A program made the position numbers and the translations under genes. A stretch of 32,093 bases of DNA from Acidobacteriota bacterium (GTDB lineage: Bacteria; Acidobacteriota; Terriglobia; Bryobacterales; Bryobacteraceae). Numbering within the stretch: the stretch's first letter is position 1; every line of letters begins with the position of its first letter. Positions 16,007 through 25,087 of the stretch are shown in pieces. The stretch spans positions 1 through 32,093 of the forward strand of contig JAPKYZ010000102.1 of NCBI GenBank assembly GCA_026394055.1, read 5' to 3'. Under the pieces are notes generated by a model that was not told the DNA's origin, ran no database searches, and saw only the letters and a list, made by a program, of their open reading frames with translations.

Positions 16007-16966
16007 CTACCTTGCGAAGTAGCCCGGTTTGGCTCGAGCGGTAAGCCCCGGCCGCTTCAGCCGCACTGTGATCTTGCGGAAGGCGCCATCGCGAACCTCG
16101 TTGGAGGAGATGTAGCCTAGCTCGTAGCTGGAGCGCAGCTCTTCCCCGATCGCGCGGAACGTCTCCTTCATCCCCTTGGCCTCGGCGTCATAGTCGGCGC
16201 CGCCGGTGTGGCCGGCCAAGTGATGCATGGACCGGATGCCGTGCTTGTTCCGCGCGGTCACCTTGGACGGCTTCGCGTCGGTATAGCGAATGGCGTAGAT
16301 GGTGGCGTCATTCTGCTGGGCGGCGGTGATGGCGTCCAGCAGATCGTGAGCGCTCGAGTTTTCTTCGCCGTCGGAGAAGATCACCAGCGCCCGCCGCCCG
16401 CGCTCGGTCTCCCGGAGCTTTTCTTCGCTCGCGTAGAAGACCGCATCATACAGCGCCGTGCCGGCTTCGCGGATCTCATCGGGCGGGCCCAATTTCGGAA
16501 ACCCGGCCAGCTTGCCGTCGTCGTAGCGCTCCATGTTGTCCATGATCTGTTCAATGGAGGCGGTCGAGTCGCTGACGAGGCGCAGATGGTTGCCGAAGCA
16601 GAGCAGGAAGGCGCGGTCGCGCGGCTGGATCACGCCTTCCAGGAACCGCTCCAGATCCCGCCGGTGGCGGCGGAAGAACTTGCGCTGGCTGCCGCTGGCA
16701 TCCACCACCAGCCCCAGATTCAGCGGCGTATCGGTGCGGCGCGCAAAGGCTCGGATGCGCTGCGGCACGCCATCTTCCAGAATCTCGAAGTCGTCCTGCG
16801 TCAGGTCCGCCACCAATTGCCCGGAGGCGTTGCGCACGGAAGCCGCCACATTGATCAACTGTACATCCACGCGAAACTGCGGCGCCTCTTGGGCGGACAC
16901 CGAGGCCATCAACAGAGAAAGAAAGATCACCTCAACAGATACGGCCGAACCCGGCGGCGCGGTCAC
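16007..16966 (-). CDS. VWA domain-containing exported protein (VWFA-related acidobacterial family)
   Basis: 319 residues if started at the GTG at 16966. The frame is open to a TTG at 17014, and a GTG at 16930 placed just before the hydrophobic stretch is also possible, so the start is uncertain. A signal-like segment VIFLSLLMASVSAQ precedes a conserved N-terminal part (RVDVQLINVAASVRNASGQLV..L..DDFEILEDGVPQ) typical of the acidobacterial VWFA-related family. The VWA domain has an intact MIDAS start, D-A-S-G-S in LVVDASGSQRKFF, and later ALVIFSDGEENSS. Such proteins are probably periplasmic, metal-dependent binding proteins; partners are unknown. It is divergent from padR, with the palindrome at 17056-17074 between them. 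Confidence 0.87.
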   Translation of the reverse strand: MTAPPGSAVSVEVIFLSLLMASVSAQEAPQFRVDVQLINVAASVRNASGQLVADLTQDDFEILEDGVPQRIRAFARRTDTPLNLGLVVDASGSQRKFFRRHRRDLERFLEGVIQPRDRAFLLCFGNHLRLVSDSTASIEQIMDNMERYDDGKLAGFPKLGPPDEIREAGTALYDAVFYASEEKLRETERGRRALVIFSDGEENSSAHDLLDAITAAQQNDATIYAIRYTDAKPSKVTARNKHGIRSMHHLAGHTGGADYDAEAKGMKETFRAIGEELRSSYELGYISSNEVRDGAFRKITVRLKRPGLTARAKPGYFAR

Positions 16967-17055
16967 ACTAAAATTTCGCGGCCGGTTGAAGATTGTGCGA
17001 ACTCCAGCAAGCAATTCCGCGTCGCTCTCTATGTGAGACTAGGGGAAATGATACA

Positions 17056-17074
17056 CTCCTAGTTTAACTAGGAG
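17056..17074. promoter_or_regulatory. Perfect 9-1-9 palindrome, probable PadR operator overlapping the padR ribosome binding site
   Basis: CTCCTAGTT-T-AACTAGGAG is a perfect inverted repeat; its right arm is the GGAGG Shine-Dalgarno of padR. A third half-site-like copy, ACTAGGGG, lies at 17038-17045. A PadR dimer bound here would block padR and permease transcription and possibly the divergent VWA gene. Autoregulation by PadR proteins at such sites is established for the family; assignment to this site is inference. Confidence 0.7.
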
Positions 17075-17080
17075 GCAATG

Positions 17081-17422
17081 ATGGGCAAATCTGCGGATCT
17101 TCTGCCGGGAACGCTGGACATGCTGATTCTTAAGGCGGTTTCTTTGAAACCTCTGCACGGCTACGGCGTGCTGCTGCGCATTCAGCAAATCTCGGGCGAT
17201 GCGTTGGAGATTCCGCAGGGATCGCTCTATCCCGCCCTTTACCGCCTGGAACACCAGGAGCTGATCGCCGCCGAATGGGGTGTCAGCGACAACAACCGGC
17301 GGGCGAAGTACTACACGCTCACCAGTGCGGGGCGCCAGCGCCTGCAGCAGGAAACGGAGGGCTGGAACCGGCTGGCCTCCGCCATCGCGTTGGCTTTGAA
17401 TACGACCTCGGAGGAGGTGTAA
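17081..17422 (+). CDS. PadR family transcriptional regulator
   Basis: 113 residues from the second of two adjacent ATGs (17078 and 17081); the second has a five-base gap to GGAGG (17071-17075), the first only two. The winged helix is clear: LLPGTLDMLILKAVSLKPLHGYGVLLRI (split over two helices), then IPQGSLYPALYRLEHQELIAAEW as recognition helix and wing, and NNRRAKYYTLTSAGRQRL as the second wing strand. A short C-terminal helix (GWNRLASAIALAL) would dimerise. PadR repressors control the neighbouring permease gene in Acidobacteria; the two are one base apart here (TAA 17420-17422, GTG 17424). The inducing ligand is unknown. Confidence 0.93.
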   Translation: MGKSADLLPGTLDMLILKAVSLKPLHGYGVLLRIQQISGDALEIPQGSLYPALYRLEHQELIAAEWGVSDNNRRAKYYTLTSAGRQRLQQETEGWNRLASAIALALNTTSEEV

Positions 17423-17423
17423 G

Positions 17424-20096
17424 GTGCTGAGAAAATTACGCTCACTGTTCCGCGTGCTGCGATCACGGGACGATTTCGAACAGGGCATGGCGGAGGAGCT
17501 CCGCTTCCACATCGATCAATACACGGCCGATCTGGTCCGGTCTGGCGTCTCGCCGCAAGAGGCGGCCCGGCGCGCCCGAATCGAGTTTGGCGGTCTGAAC
17601 AGCACCCAGGAAGAGTGCCGCGAGGCTCGTGGACTTCAGCTGTTCGATCACTTGCGGCGGCAGCTCCGCCACGCCGGACGGACGTTGGGGAAGTCGCCCC
17701 GATTTACGGCCACCGCGCTGCTGACGCTCGCGGTCTGCCTGGGCGCCAATCTCACCATCTTCGCCGTCGTCGATTCCATCCTGCTTCGCCCCCTTCCCTT
17801 TCCGGAGCCAGACCGGCTGGTGACGGTGTTCAACTCCTATCCCAAAGCCGGCGTGCACCGCGATGGATCGTCCACCACCAACTACTACGAACGCCGCGGC
17901 CAGATTCCGGCCTTCGCGGAACTCGCCATCTACAATGAGGGCACCGCCCTGACGGGAGAAACCGGCGCCATTGAAAGCGTCCCGTTCATGCGCGTATCGG
18001 CGGAGTTCTTTTCCACTCTGGGCGCCAACCTCGCCCTGGGACGCAGCTTCACGGAGGCGGAAATGGCCCTGCCGCCCGCCCATGTGGTGATTCTCAGCGA
18101 TAGCTATTGGCGGCGTCATTTTAATGCTGACCCGCTGGTCCTGGGCCGGCAGGTCCGCGTGGCTGGAGTGGCGAACACGGTGGTGGGCGTTCTGGCGCCG
18201 GACTTCCGCTTTCTATCGTCGGAAGCGCGGCTCTATTTTCCGTATGCAACGCGCCTGGAAGAGCGTGCGCCCCGCGAGCGGCACAACGGCGGCAATGCCA
18301 AGCACATCATCGCCCGCCTGAGACCGGGCGCCACGGTGGCCCAGGCGCAGGATCAGATCGACGCGCAAAATACCGCTTTGGCCGGGGACGACCCGCAGGC
18401 CAAGTTGCTGGCCGACGCCGGCTTCCGGTCCGTGGTGGTGCCCCTGCGTGCCGACCACGTGGCCAGCATTCGCCCCACGCTGCTCTGGATGCAGGCGGGT
18501 GCGCTAGCCCTGCTGCTGATCGGCGCGTTGAACCTGGCCAACCTGCTGCTGGTCCGCGCCAATGGACGCATCAAGGAGCTCGCGGTGCGGCAGGCGCTGG
18601 GGGCCAGCCGCTGGCACGTGGCCAGTGAGGTGGTGGTGGAGACGACGCTGCTGACGCTCACGGGAGGGCTGCTGGGGCTCGCTACCGGTGCCGCCGGAAT
18701 CCGCCTGCTCGACGCTCTGGGAGCGGAGCGATTGCCGTTGGGCGCCGCCATCACTCTCGATGCTCGACTGGCGCTGGTGGCGCTCTCCGGGTCCATCATT
18801 CTGGGAATCGCACTGGCCTTGCCGATTGCGTGGTTCAATCTCAGCGCCCACCCGGCCGGCGCCATTCAATCGGAAACGCGCGGTGGGACGCCCGGCCGCG
18901 CTTCTCAGGGGCTGCGGCACGGCTTTATCGTGGCCCAGATCGCGCTGGCTTTGGTCTTGCTGACCGGCGCCGGATTGCTCGGGCTGAGTCTCAAACAGGC
19001 GATGGCGGTCTCCCCCGGCTTTCGCCCGGATCATGTGTTGACCGGCCAAGTGCTACTGCCGCGGGATCAATACCCCACCTGGACTGCGCGGCTCGCCTTA
19101 AACCAGCGGCTGCTGGAGCAACTTTCGCGGCAGCCGGGTGTCCTGGCGGTGGGCGCGGTCAACAACGTCCCGCTCAGCGGCAACAACGGCAAAAGCGCCG
19201 CCACCGTCAAGGGCTACGTGCGTCCCCCCGGCGAATCCTTGCGCGGGCACTACTCCTATGGTGTCGACGGCGACTACTTCAGGGCGATGGGCTTCCGCTT
19301 GATCGAAGGGCGCTTCCTCTCCGGGGAGGATTCTCAACGTGGGCAACGGGTCTGCGTGGTCGACGAAGATTTCGCCCGGTTTTATTGGCCCCATGCGAGC
19401 GCCCTGGGCCAGCGGCTGTTCGCGGGCGCTGAAGAAACAAAGGATGCGGACGCCATCACGGTCGTCGGGGTGGTCGGCGCCGTCAAACAGGCGGGCTTGA
19501 CAGACGATGCCGGTCAGGGCGCGGTCTACTACCCCTACGCGCTGCGGACCGACGAACGGCTTTTCGTGGTGCTGCGCTCCAGCCTTCCGCCGGAATCGGC
19601 CGCGACCGCTCTGCAAGCCACCGTCCGGCAGACCGGCGGCGACGCCACCCTCACCAATGTCCGGACCATGGAGACGCGGATCTCGGACAGCCTGCTCACG
19701 CGCCGCGCGCCCGCGCTGCTGGCGGCTCTGTTTTCTGCGATCGCCCTGCTGCTAACCGCCATCGGGACTTACGGAATACTCAGTTACGCGGTGGCGCAAC
19801 GCCGCCGGGAGATCGGTGTGCGGATGGCCCTGGGCGCCAAGCCCCAGCAGATCCGCGGCCAGTTTCTGGCGCTCGGGTTACGCCTTCTGGCGGCGGGCAC
19901 GTTGCTGGGTGTCGCTGGAACGTGGGTGCTGGGCCAGGCGATGCGGAGCCTCCTGTTTGAGGTGCCTCCGTTTCACGCGGCGACACTGGCGGCCACGGTT
20001 TGCGTGGTCAGCCTGGTTTCGCTCGCCGCCTGCCTGGTTCCGGCTCACCAGGCGGCCGGTATCTCGCCCACTGTGGCTCTTGCGGACGAGTCCTGA
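17424..20096 (+). CDS. ADOP family duplicated ABC-type permease (MacB/FtsX)
   Basis: 890 residues from a GTG with GAGGAGG seven bases upstream. The N-terminal permease prefix domain (RDDFEQGMAEELRFHIDQY...SPQEAARRARIEFGG) is typical of ADOP proteins. It is followed by a MacB periplasmic core after the first membrane helix (LLTLAVCLGANLTIFAVVDSILLRPLPF). An FtsX block of three helices (about 355-475) ends the first half. The second half repeats the plan: helix IVAQIALALVLLTGAGLLG, a second periplasmic domain, and a final FtsX block (ILSYAVAQRRREIGVRMALG and onward). No ATP-binding subunit is encoded nearby, as is usual for this orphan permease group. The exported substrate and the ATPase partner are unknown. 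It is co-transcribed with padR. Confidence 0.94.
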   Translation: MLRKLRSLFRVLRSRDDFEQGMAEELRFHIDQYTADLVRSGVSPQEAARRARIEFGGLNSTQEECREARGLQLFDHLRRQLRHAGRTLGKSPRFTATALLTLAVCLGANLTIFAVVDSILLRPLPFPEPDRLVTVFNSYPKAGVHRDGSSTTNYYERRGQIPAFAELAIYNEGTALTGETGAIESVPFMRVSAEFFSTLGANLALGRSFTEAEMALPPAHVVILSDSYWRRHFNADPLVLGRQVRVAGVANTVVGVLAPDFRFLSSEARLYFPYATRLEERAPRERHNGGNAKHIIARLRPGATVAQAQDQIDAQNTALAGDDPQAKLLADAGFRSVVVPLRADHVASIRPTLLWMQAGALALLLIGALNLANLLLVRANGRIKELAVRQALGASRWHVASEVVVETTLLTLTGGLLGLATGAAGIRLLDALGAERLPLGAAITLDARLALVALSGSIILGIALALPIAWFNLSAHPAGAIQSETRGGTPGRASQGLRHGFIVAQIALALVLLTGAGLLGLSLKQAMAVSPGFRPDHVLTGQVLLPRDQYPTWTARLALNQRLLEQLSRQPGVLAVGAVNNVPLSGNNGKSAATVKGYVRPPGESLRGHYSYGVDGDYFRAMGFRLIEGRFLSGEDSQRGQRVCVVDEDFARFYWPHASALGQRLFAGAEETKDADAITVVGVVGAVKQAGLTDDAGQGAVYYPYALRTDERLFVVLRSSLPPESAATALQATVRQTGGDATLTNVRTMETRISDSLLTRRAPALLAALFSAIALLLTAIGTYGILSYAVAQRRREIGVRMALGAKPQQIRGQFLALGLRLLAAGTLLGVAGTWVLGQAMRSLLFEVPPFHAATLAATVCVVSLVSLAACLVPAHQAAGISPTVALADES

Positions 20097-20122
20097 CCGG
20101 ACCGGCCTGACCGCCCGGCGGC

Positions 20123-21595
20123 TTACCGGGTTGCCCAGCTGCTCGGGCCCCCAGCCGCGGCTTTGGCCTCTTCGGCCGCGCCCACCATTGCGCTCAGCCG
20201 CCCCACCACGCCCAGCAGCGTGGTGGCCTGGGCGGTTAGTTCTTCGCCCGCGGCCGCGCTTTGCTCAGCGGAGGCCGCCGATTGTTGGGTCACCTTCTCC
20301 ATGGCCGACATGGCCCGCGCGACGTCTTCAATGCCGCGGGTCTGCTTCTGGCTTCCCAGGCTGACTTGATCCACCAGCGCCTTCACCTTGGACGCTTCAC
20401 TGGTGATGGCTTGAATGGCGCCGGCCACCTGATCCACCTTCACTTTGCCGCCATTGGACTTGGCGATCGATTCCTCGATGAGATCCGCCGTATCCTTGGC
20501 TGCCTGGGCGCTGCGCTGCGCCAGATTCCGCACTTCGTCGGCCACCACGGCAAAGCCCATGCCCGCTTCTCCGGCGCGCGCTGCTTCCACCGCCGCATTC
20601 AGCGCCAGAATGTTGGTCTGGAAGGCGATCTCGTCAATCACCTTGATGATCTTGGCCACCTTGTCACTGGAGCCCTTGATGTCGGCCATCGCCGCCACCA
20701 TGGAAGCCAGTGACCGGTCTGTCTCAGCGAACCTCTCCTGTGAGAGACCCACCAGATCGGCGGCCGACCGGGAGTTCTCTGAATTCTGGTGCGCCAGCGA
20801 GCGAATCTCCGCGCTGGAGGCCGATGTCTCCTCCAGCGACGCTGCCTGTTCGGAGGCGCCCTGCGCTAACGACTGGCTGGAGGCTGAAATCTGCTCCGCC
20901 GCGCTGGCCACTTGATGGGCACCCTCGCGCAGCTCGCCCACCGCCCGGCGCAGGGTGGCGTTCACCATGCGGAGTACAAATAGCGCCACCAGACCGATGG
21001 CGATCGTGAAGCTGAGGATGATCGCGATCAGCCAGCGGCTGTTGACCGTGGTCGTTTGCGCCGACTGGATCGACTCCTTCAGAAAGTTGCGCTGCAGCTT
21101 GACCAGTACATCCACATTCTGATTGATGCCGTTCACCAGCGGAGCCAGCGTCCCGTCCATCATCGCCTGCGCCTCGACAAACTTCTCAGCCTTGCCCAAT
21201 TCGAGGTACTGCTGCACGGCCACGTCGTACTTGGCCAGGTTGCCTTCGATCGCATCGAGCGCGCCGCGGCCCTCCGCGGTGATCAGCAAGGGCCGGATAT
21301 CTTTCAAGCGCTCATCCAGGATCTGGCGAAACTCCACCAACGCCTGCCGTTGCCTTGCCGCGAAGGCGAGGTCGTGGTTCATGTACCCGAGCATCGCCGC
21401 GCGGTTGGCCGCCGCCACCTGCGCAATCCGGCGCCCCACCGCGTTCGAGTAGTCCAGCTTGGGGGCCGTCCGGTTCACGGCCGTATCCAACTCCTCGCCC
21501 AAGCTGCTCACCGTAAACCAGGATGCCCCGGCCAGCCCCACCACCAGCAACATCAGTGCGCCGAGGCTGATCCCCAGCTTCTTCCCTATCGTCAT
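20123..21595 (-). CDS. Methyl-accepting chemotaxis protein
   Basis: 490 residues from the ATG at 21595 ([20 protein letters not shown]), which places the first membrane helix correctly; a 41-residue upstream extension of the frame lacks any signal. A four-helix-bundle periplasmic sensor (about 30-185) lies between membrane helices at about 8-30 and 192-213. HAMP is degenerate. The cytoplasmic signalling hairpin is complete, with the tip [20 protein letters not shown] followed by [13 protein letters not shown], the binding site for CheA/CheW. The C-terminus ends Ala/Gly-rich without a CheR-tethering NWETF pentapeptide. No che genes are nearby. There is no Shine-Dalgarno; a TATTGT on the minus strand lies eight bases before the ATG. 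Confidence 0.94.
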   Translation of the reverse strand: MTIGKKLGISLGALMLLVVGLAGASWFTVSSLGEELDTAVNRTAPKLDYSNAVGRRIAQVAAANRAAMLGYMNHDLAFAARQRQALVEFRQILDERLKDIRPLLITAEGRGALDAIEGNLAKYDVAVQQYLELGKAEKFVEAQAMMDGTLAPLVNGINQNVDVLVKLQRNFLKESIQSAQTTTVNSRWLIAIILSFTIAIGLVALFVLRMVNATLRRAVGELREGAHQVASAAEQISASSQSLAQGASEQAASLEETSASSAEIRSLAHQNSENSRSAADLVGLSQERFAETDRSLASMVAAMADIKGSSDKVAKIIKVIDEIAFQTNILALNAAVEAARAGEAGMGFAVVADEVRNLAQRSAQAAKDTADLIEESIAKSNGGKVKVDQVAGAIQAITSEASKVKALVDQVSLGSQKQTRGIEDVARAMSAMEKVTQQSAASAEQSAAAGEELTAQATTLLGVVGRLSAMVGAAEEAKAAAGGPSSWATR

Positions 21596-21875
21596 GCGAG
21601 AAAACAATACACTTCTCCAATCTCGATACAGGCCACAGCTTTTCGGTTGAGCCGGGCGGTCATCTGTGCGGATGTGTCGAGTATTGCTTTCCAGCGCGGC
21701 CCCCGGTGTCAGCCCCAACGCCGGATGAAGTCCTGCTCACGCCATCATCCATCCACCTGTATCGGCAGCCGCAACGTAATGATGAGCGGGCGGCGGGGAA
21801 AGGTTTTGGGTACACCACGATCAGGCCAACCGGACATGTTTGCACTGATTTAGCGGTCCGAAATGACGGCGCGGG
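21596..21875. other. 280-bp intergenic region between the MCP and TfoX-domain genes
   Basis: I find no convincing gene here. On the minus strand the end nearest the MCP start contains TATTGT as a possible -10 box. No terminator hairpin with a T tract was found downstream of the TfoX-domain gene. Short open frames in this stretch have no recognisable product or ribosome binding site. Confidence 0.5.
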
Positions 21876-22280
21876 TTACTTTTTCTTGGCGGGGCTCGGT
21901 GGCTTGGTGACGCTCGGCCGTTTGCGCGCAACTTTGGTGGCGCCAGGTTTCTTCTTGGCGGACCGTTGACCGGCCGCCAGCGCACCGCCCACCCACTTGC
22001 GCAGCGCCTCCGGATCTTCAAAGATCTCCGGCGGCGCCTGGAAGTACTTCATCACCGCATCCTGATCCGGAAACGGCTTGAACGCCTTCAATCCGCGCGC
22101 CTCGAAATCGGGGATGTTGTGCTGGTCGCCTTTGAGGTAAAGCTCGCCGTCCGCCACCAGGGAGCAGACGATGCCGTTGATGTAGACCACATGGCCACCC
22201 ATCATGAAGCGGGCCGTGGCCTCACCCAAAATCGAGAACTGCTCCAGCACGAAGCTGACGAATGGCGGTTGCGGTTTCAC
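21876..22280 (-). CDS. TfoX/Sxy N-terminal domain-containing protein
   Basis: 134 residues from a GTG. The core (SFVLEQFSILGEATARFMMGGHVVYINGIVCSLVADGELYLKG, in parts, then FKPFPDQDAVMKYFQAP and a final helix EALRKWVGGALAA) matches the TfoX N-terminal domain, which is found alone in many bacteria. The competence role known for full-length E. coli Sxy/TfoX cannot be transferred. The last 28 residues are a Lys/Pro/Ala tail (ending PPSPAKKK) resembling basic nucleic-acid-binding tails. The DUF2200 gene lies 37 bp upstream on the same strand. Confidence 0.85.
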   Translation of the reverse strand: MKPQPPFVSFVLEQFSILGEATARFMMGGHVVYINGIVCSLVADGELYLKGDQHNIPDFEARGLKAFKPFPDQDAVMKYFQAPPEIFEDPEALRKWVGGALAAGQRSAKKKPGATKVARKRPSVTKPPSPAKKK

Positions 22281-22317
22281 TTCCCGTCACGTTACCAGAT
22301 TCCAGCAGGCCCCTGGT

Positions 22318-22668
22318 TCACTTGCGCAGGATCTTGTCCATCGCCCGGCCCTTGGCCAGTTCATCCACCAGCTTGTCCATGTAGCGGATCTTCTGCATCA
22401 GCGGATCCTCAATCTCCTCCACCCGATAGCCGCAGATCACCCCGGTAATCTGGGAGACGTTCGGGTTCAATTGCGGCGCCTGGGCAAAGAACGTCTCAAA
22501 GTCCACCTTCTGGGTAATCTGCTGTTGCAGCATCGGCTCGGTGTAGCCGGTCAGCCACTCCAGGACCGTATGCAGCTCTTCCTTCGTCCGGCCCTTCTTC
22601 TCCACCTTGGTGACGTAGTGCGGATAGACGCCGGCGAACGGCATCTTGAAGACTCGCGCGTTGTTCAT
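22318..22668 (-). CDS. DUF2200 domain-containing protein
   Basis: 116 residues, full family length. The conserved start [24 protein letters not shown] and later [43 protein letters not shown] identify DUF2200. The function is unknown; the protein is soluble and looks cytoplasmic. An AGGAGG at 22678-22683 (minus strand) serves as ribosome binding site. It belongs to the minus-strand run with the TfoX-domain gene. Confidence 0.9.
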   Translation of the reverse strand: MNNARVFKMPFAGVYPHYVTKVEKKGRTKEELHTVLEWLTGYTEPMLQQQITQKVDFETFFAQAPQLNPNVSQITGVICGYRVEEIEDPLMQKIRYMDKLVDELAKGRAMDKILRK

Positions 22669-22750
22669 AGACTCTTGCCTCCTCAGGAGTTTGGGAAAAC
22701 TTCTCTGCCCGATGAATGCAGAATATCCAACGCCAGCCGTCCGGTCACGA

Positions 22751-24391
22751 TCATCTGGTTGAGACCTCGTAAAGCTGGAGAGAACCCTCCGATGCCAGAA
22801 CCTTTAGATTCTCCCGGACCGCGGCGACAAAATACTGTGAGAACGCATCCTCGGTGTCCAGTAAGACATGGGTGACCCCAAGGCCAGCGATCGCCGCCCG
22901 GATATCTTTGCGCGGCAGCGGGCCGCCTGGTGGCGCCTGGCCACACGAGTATCCATCGGGGCCCCTGACAACCTTCCATTGGTCAGCCCCTTCGTCGGTG
23001 GCGAGCGCGATGGCCAGTTGATCAAACCGGGCGCCGTTTCCGGCGGCAAACTTGATCGCGATCGGACCGGTCCCACGGCTCCAAGAGCGCCAGCGCGTGG
23101 CTGTATTGTCATCCAGTGCCAGTCCGATCTCCCATGGGTTCACGGCAACGGCCGCCTTCACACCCTTCACCACCGCTCCGTTGAGCGAGAAAGAAACATC
23201 GGTCAAAGTAAGCTCCGCCGTTGGCGCCGCACGGCCGGCGATCGTCAATTCGCTTACTGGGCGAGGTAAGGTGCACACCAGGGTCCGCGTGCTCTCCAGC
23301 CGGTTCGCGGATAAGATGACTTCCTCCAGTACTTCGGCTTTGGCGGACTGCCGGTACATCACCACTCGCCGGGTTGTATAGGCTCGATCAATCCCCGTCA
23401 GGCTGAAGACCACAGCGTTTGGCGGCGTATGAGCCTCAACGAAAGAGGCTGTGCGAAAGCCAGACTGGGCGCGCAGATAATCCTGGCCGCTCGGGTAGAC
23501 AACGGCCCTTACCGCCTTGACCGGGTCAATCCGGTAGGCCCAGGGATCGCAGTACAAGCTCATATTGGCCGGCCACGACAGGAATGCGTGCCCCATCACC
23601 AGCACCAGCGCCACGGGCGTCGAGCGAAACACGGCGGCCAAGAGAAGAGAAACGAAAAAGAGCGAAGGGATGAACAGTCTGGCTCCGATGTTGGCGCTGT
23701 ACACGGCCAGACAGATGGCCAGCCAGATTCCCAGATAACGGCCCGCCCGGGTACGGACCACGGACCAGAGGGCAAACGGAGTCAACAGAAATAGCGGACC
23801 AATCAACCCGGAGAGTTTGTGACCCCGCATGGTCAGTTCCATCGGTATGCTGGCCCAGTTGACCTCGTTGAACGATCTCATGCTGGCCATGTATTCTTTC
23901 TCCCAACGCTGATGGATAAATGGGTTAGGGAATAGGCTGTTGAAGAATGGAAAGGCCGGATTACCAAAGGTCAGCCAATTTGTCACAATCCATGGAGTGC
24001 AAGGGATCAGGAAGGCGCCAAGCGCGTAGGCCATGGGACGTAACGCCGAGCGGCGAAGGGCATACTTGTGTGCGATCGCCAGCAACACGGCCACGACGGC
24101 AATCATTCCCGTATACTTCACCGAAAACGCAAACCCAGCCAGCAACCCGCTGAGGGCAAAGCTCCAGGGGCTATCCGTGCGCAAGCCTTCCCACAGATAC
24201 CAGCAAGCGGCTCCAAGATAAGCCACCAGGGCAATATCGTTATACGCCGTCACCGCGTCGATACCGACAATCGGAGAGAGGGCGAAAAAGCAATAGGGGA
24301 CGGCCCAATCTGCCGGGAGCCGAGCATCTTTCCAACCAGAAGGAATACGCCGGACAGCGCAAACAGGAAGCAGAGATGAACCAGGGCGCAC
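22751..24391 (-). pseudogene. C-terminal part of a frameshifted glycosyltransferase-39-like membrane protein
   Basis: The open frame covers 546 residues, but homologous reading starts only near 24316 (LPADWAVPYCFFALSPIVG). Before that the amino acids belong to the other frame. It carries about seven further membrane helices, then a C-terminal soluble part. The segment ALDDNTATRWRSWSRG...IAIKFAAGNGARFDQLAI resembles the F5/8-type discoidin-like module seen after acidobacterial GT39-like proteins, and the end (THVLLDTEDAFSQYF...LYEV) is the usual closing beta domain. The family transfers sugars from lipid carriers at the membrane; the substrate here is unknown. The N-terminal part is encoded one frame away at 24250-24900. 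Together they would make about 716 residues, so a single-base deletion, real or an assembly error, splits the gene. Confidence 0.8.
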
Positions 24392-24900
24392 GACCGGTAA
24401 TCAGAGCTGATCGCATAAACATACAAAAACGCCATCTCCATCAATGGAGGGAATCCCGCCTGGTACGTGTCGCGCACCGGAACGAGACCATGGGACCGCT
24501 TGTAGAGGTCAACAAAGACCAGATGATAGTCCATCGCATCGGGGCTGTATTCGGGGCCCGTGGCATAGACCAAGTAGAGGCCGGCAAATAAGCTACTGGC
24601 GACCACCGGAATGATGGCTGAGGCGGGGATGTATGTTCCAGCATGGCGCCGGATGGGCCGCACGATCCAGACCAGCGCACTACACGCGGCGATGGCGATA
24701 AATACGCCCTTCCGGGCCGCCCCCACATGTGCCAACAAATAAACCAGAGTGCCGAGAACCCCAGAGCCGGCTAGAAAGTTAAGGCAGAGTGTCGCGTGCC
24801 AGAGCGGCTCTGAATCCAACTTCGGTAGATAAAAGAGGCGTCCTATCGAGATAGAAGCCAAAACGAAAAGTAGAACAGATACGTATGGCCACGTGAGCAT
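24250..24900 (-). pseudogene. N-terminal part of the frameshifted glycosyltransferase-39-like membrane protein
   Basis: 216 residues; the first about 195 are authentic and the rest, after KMLGSR, are out-of-frame translation. Membrane helices lie at about 5-22, 36-60, 66-80 and 92-112. The loop SPDAMDYHLVFVDLYKR (about 117-133) has the acidic D..D-Y-H signature of lipid-linked sugar transferases of the GT39/PMT type, where the first Asp is catalytic. The reading should continue into LPADWAVPYCF of the 22751-24391 frame around 24316, which needs one added base near GGCTCCCGGC. There is no upstream gene on this strand within 187 bp. I found no convincing promoter, and no clear terminator for cinA, in that gap. 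Confidence 0.8.
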
Positions 24901-25087
24901 GCGGGGACTGTATGTTTAGGCTATCACGAGAAAGTGTGAATCCTGTTGCGAATTGTCCGCGATGTCAGGTGTTGGAGATAAGTATGCGGGGTGTTTTAAG
25001 CGGCGCGCGTTAGCAAGCGGTTTCCGGCCTTCTCCCGCAGCCTGCCGGGCGGCACTGTTCCAGTCTCACTGGTCCGCCAACTGTCCG

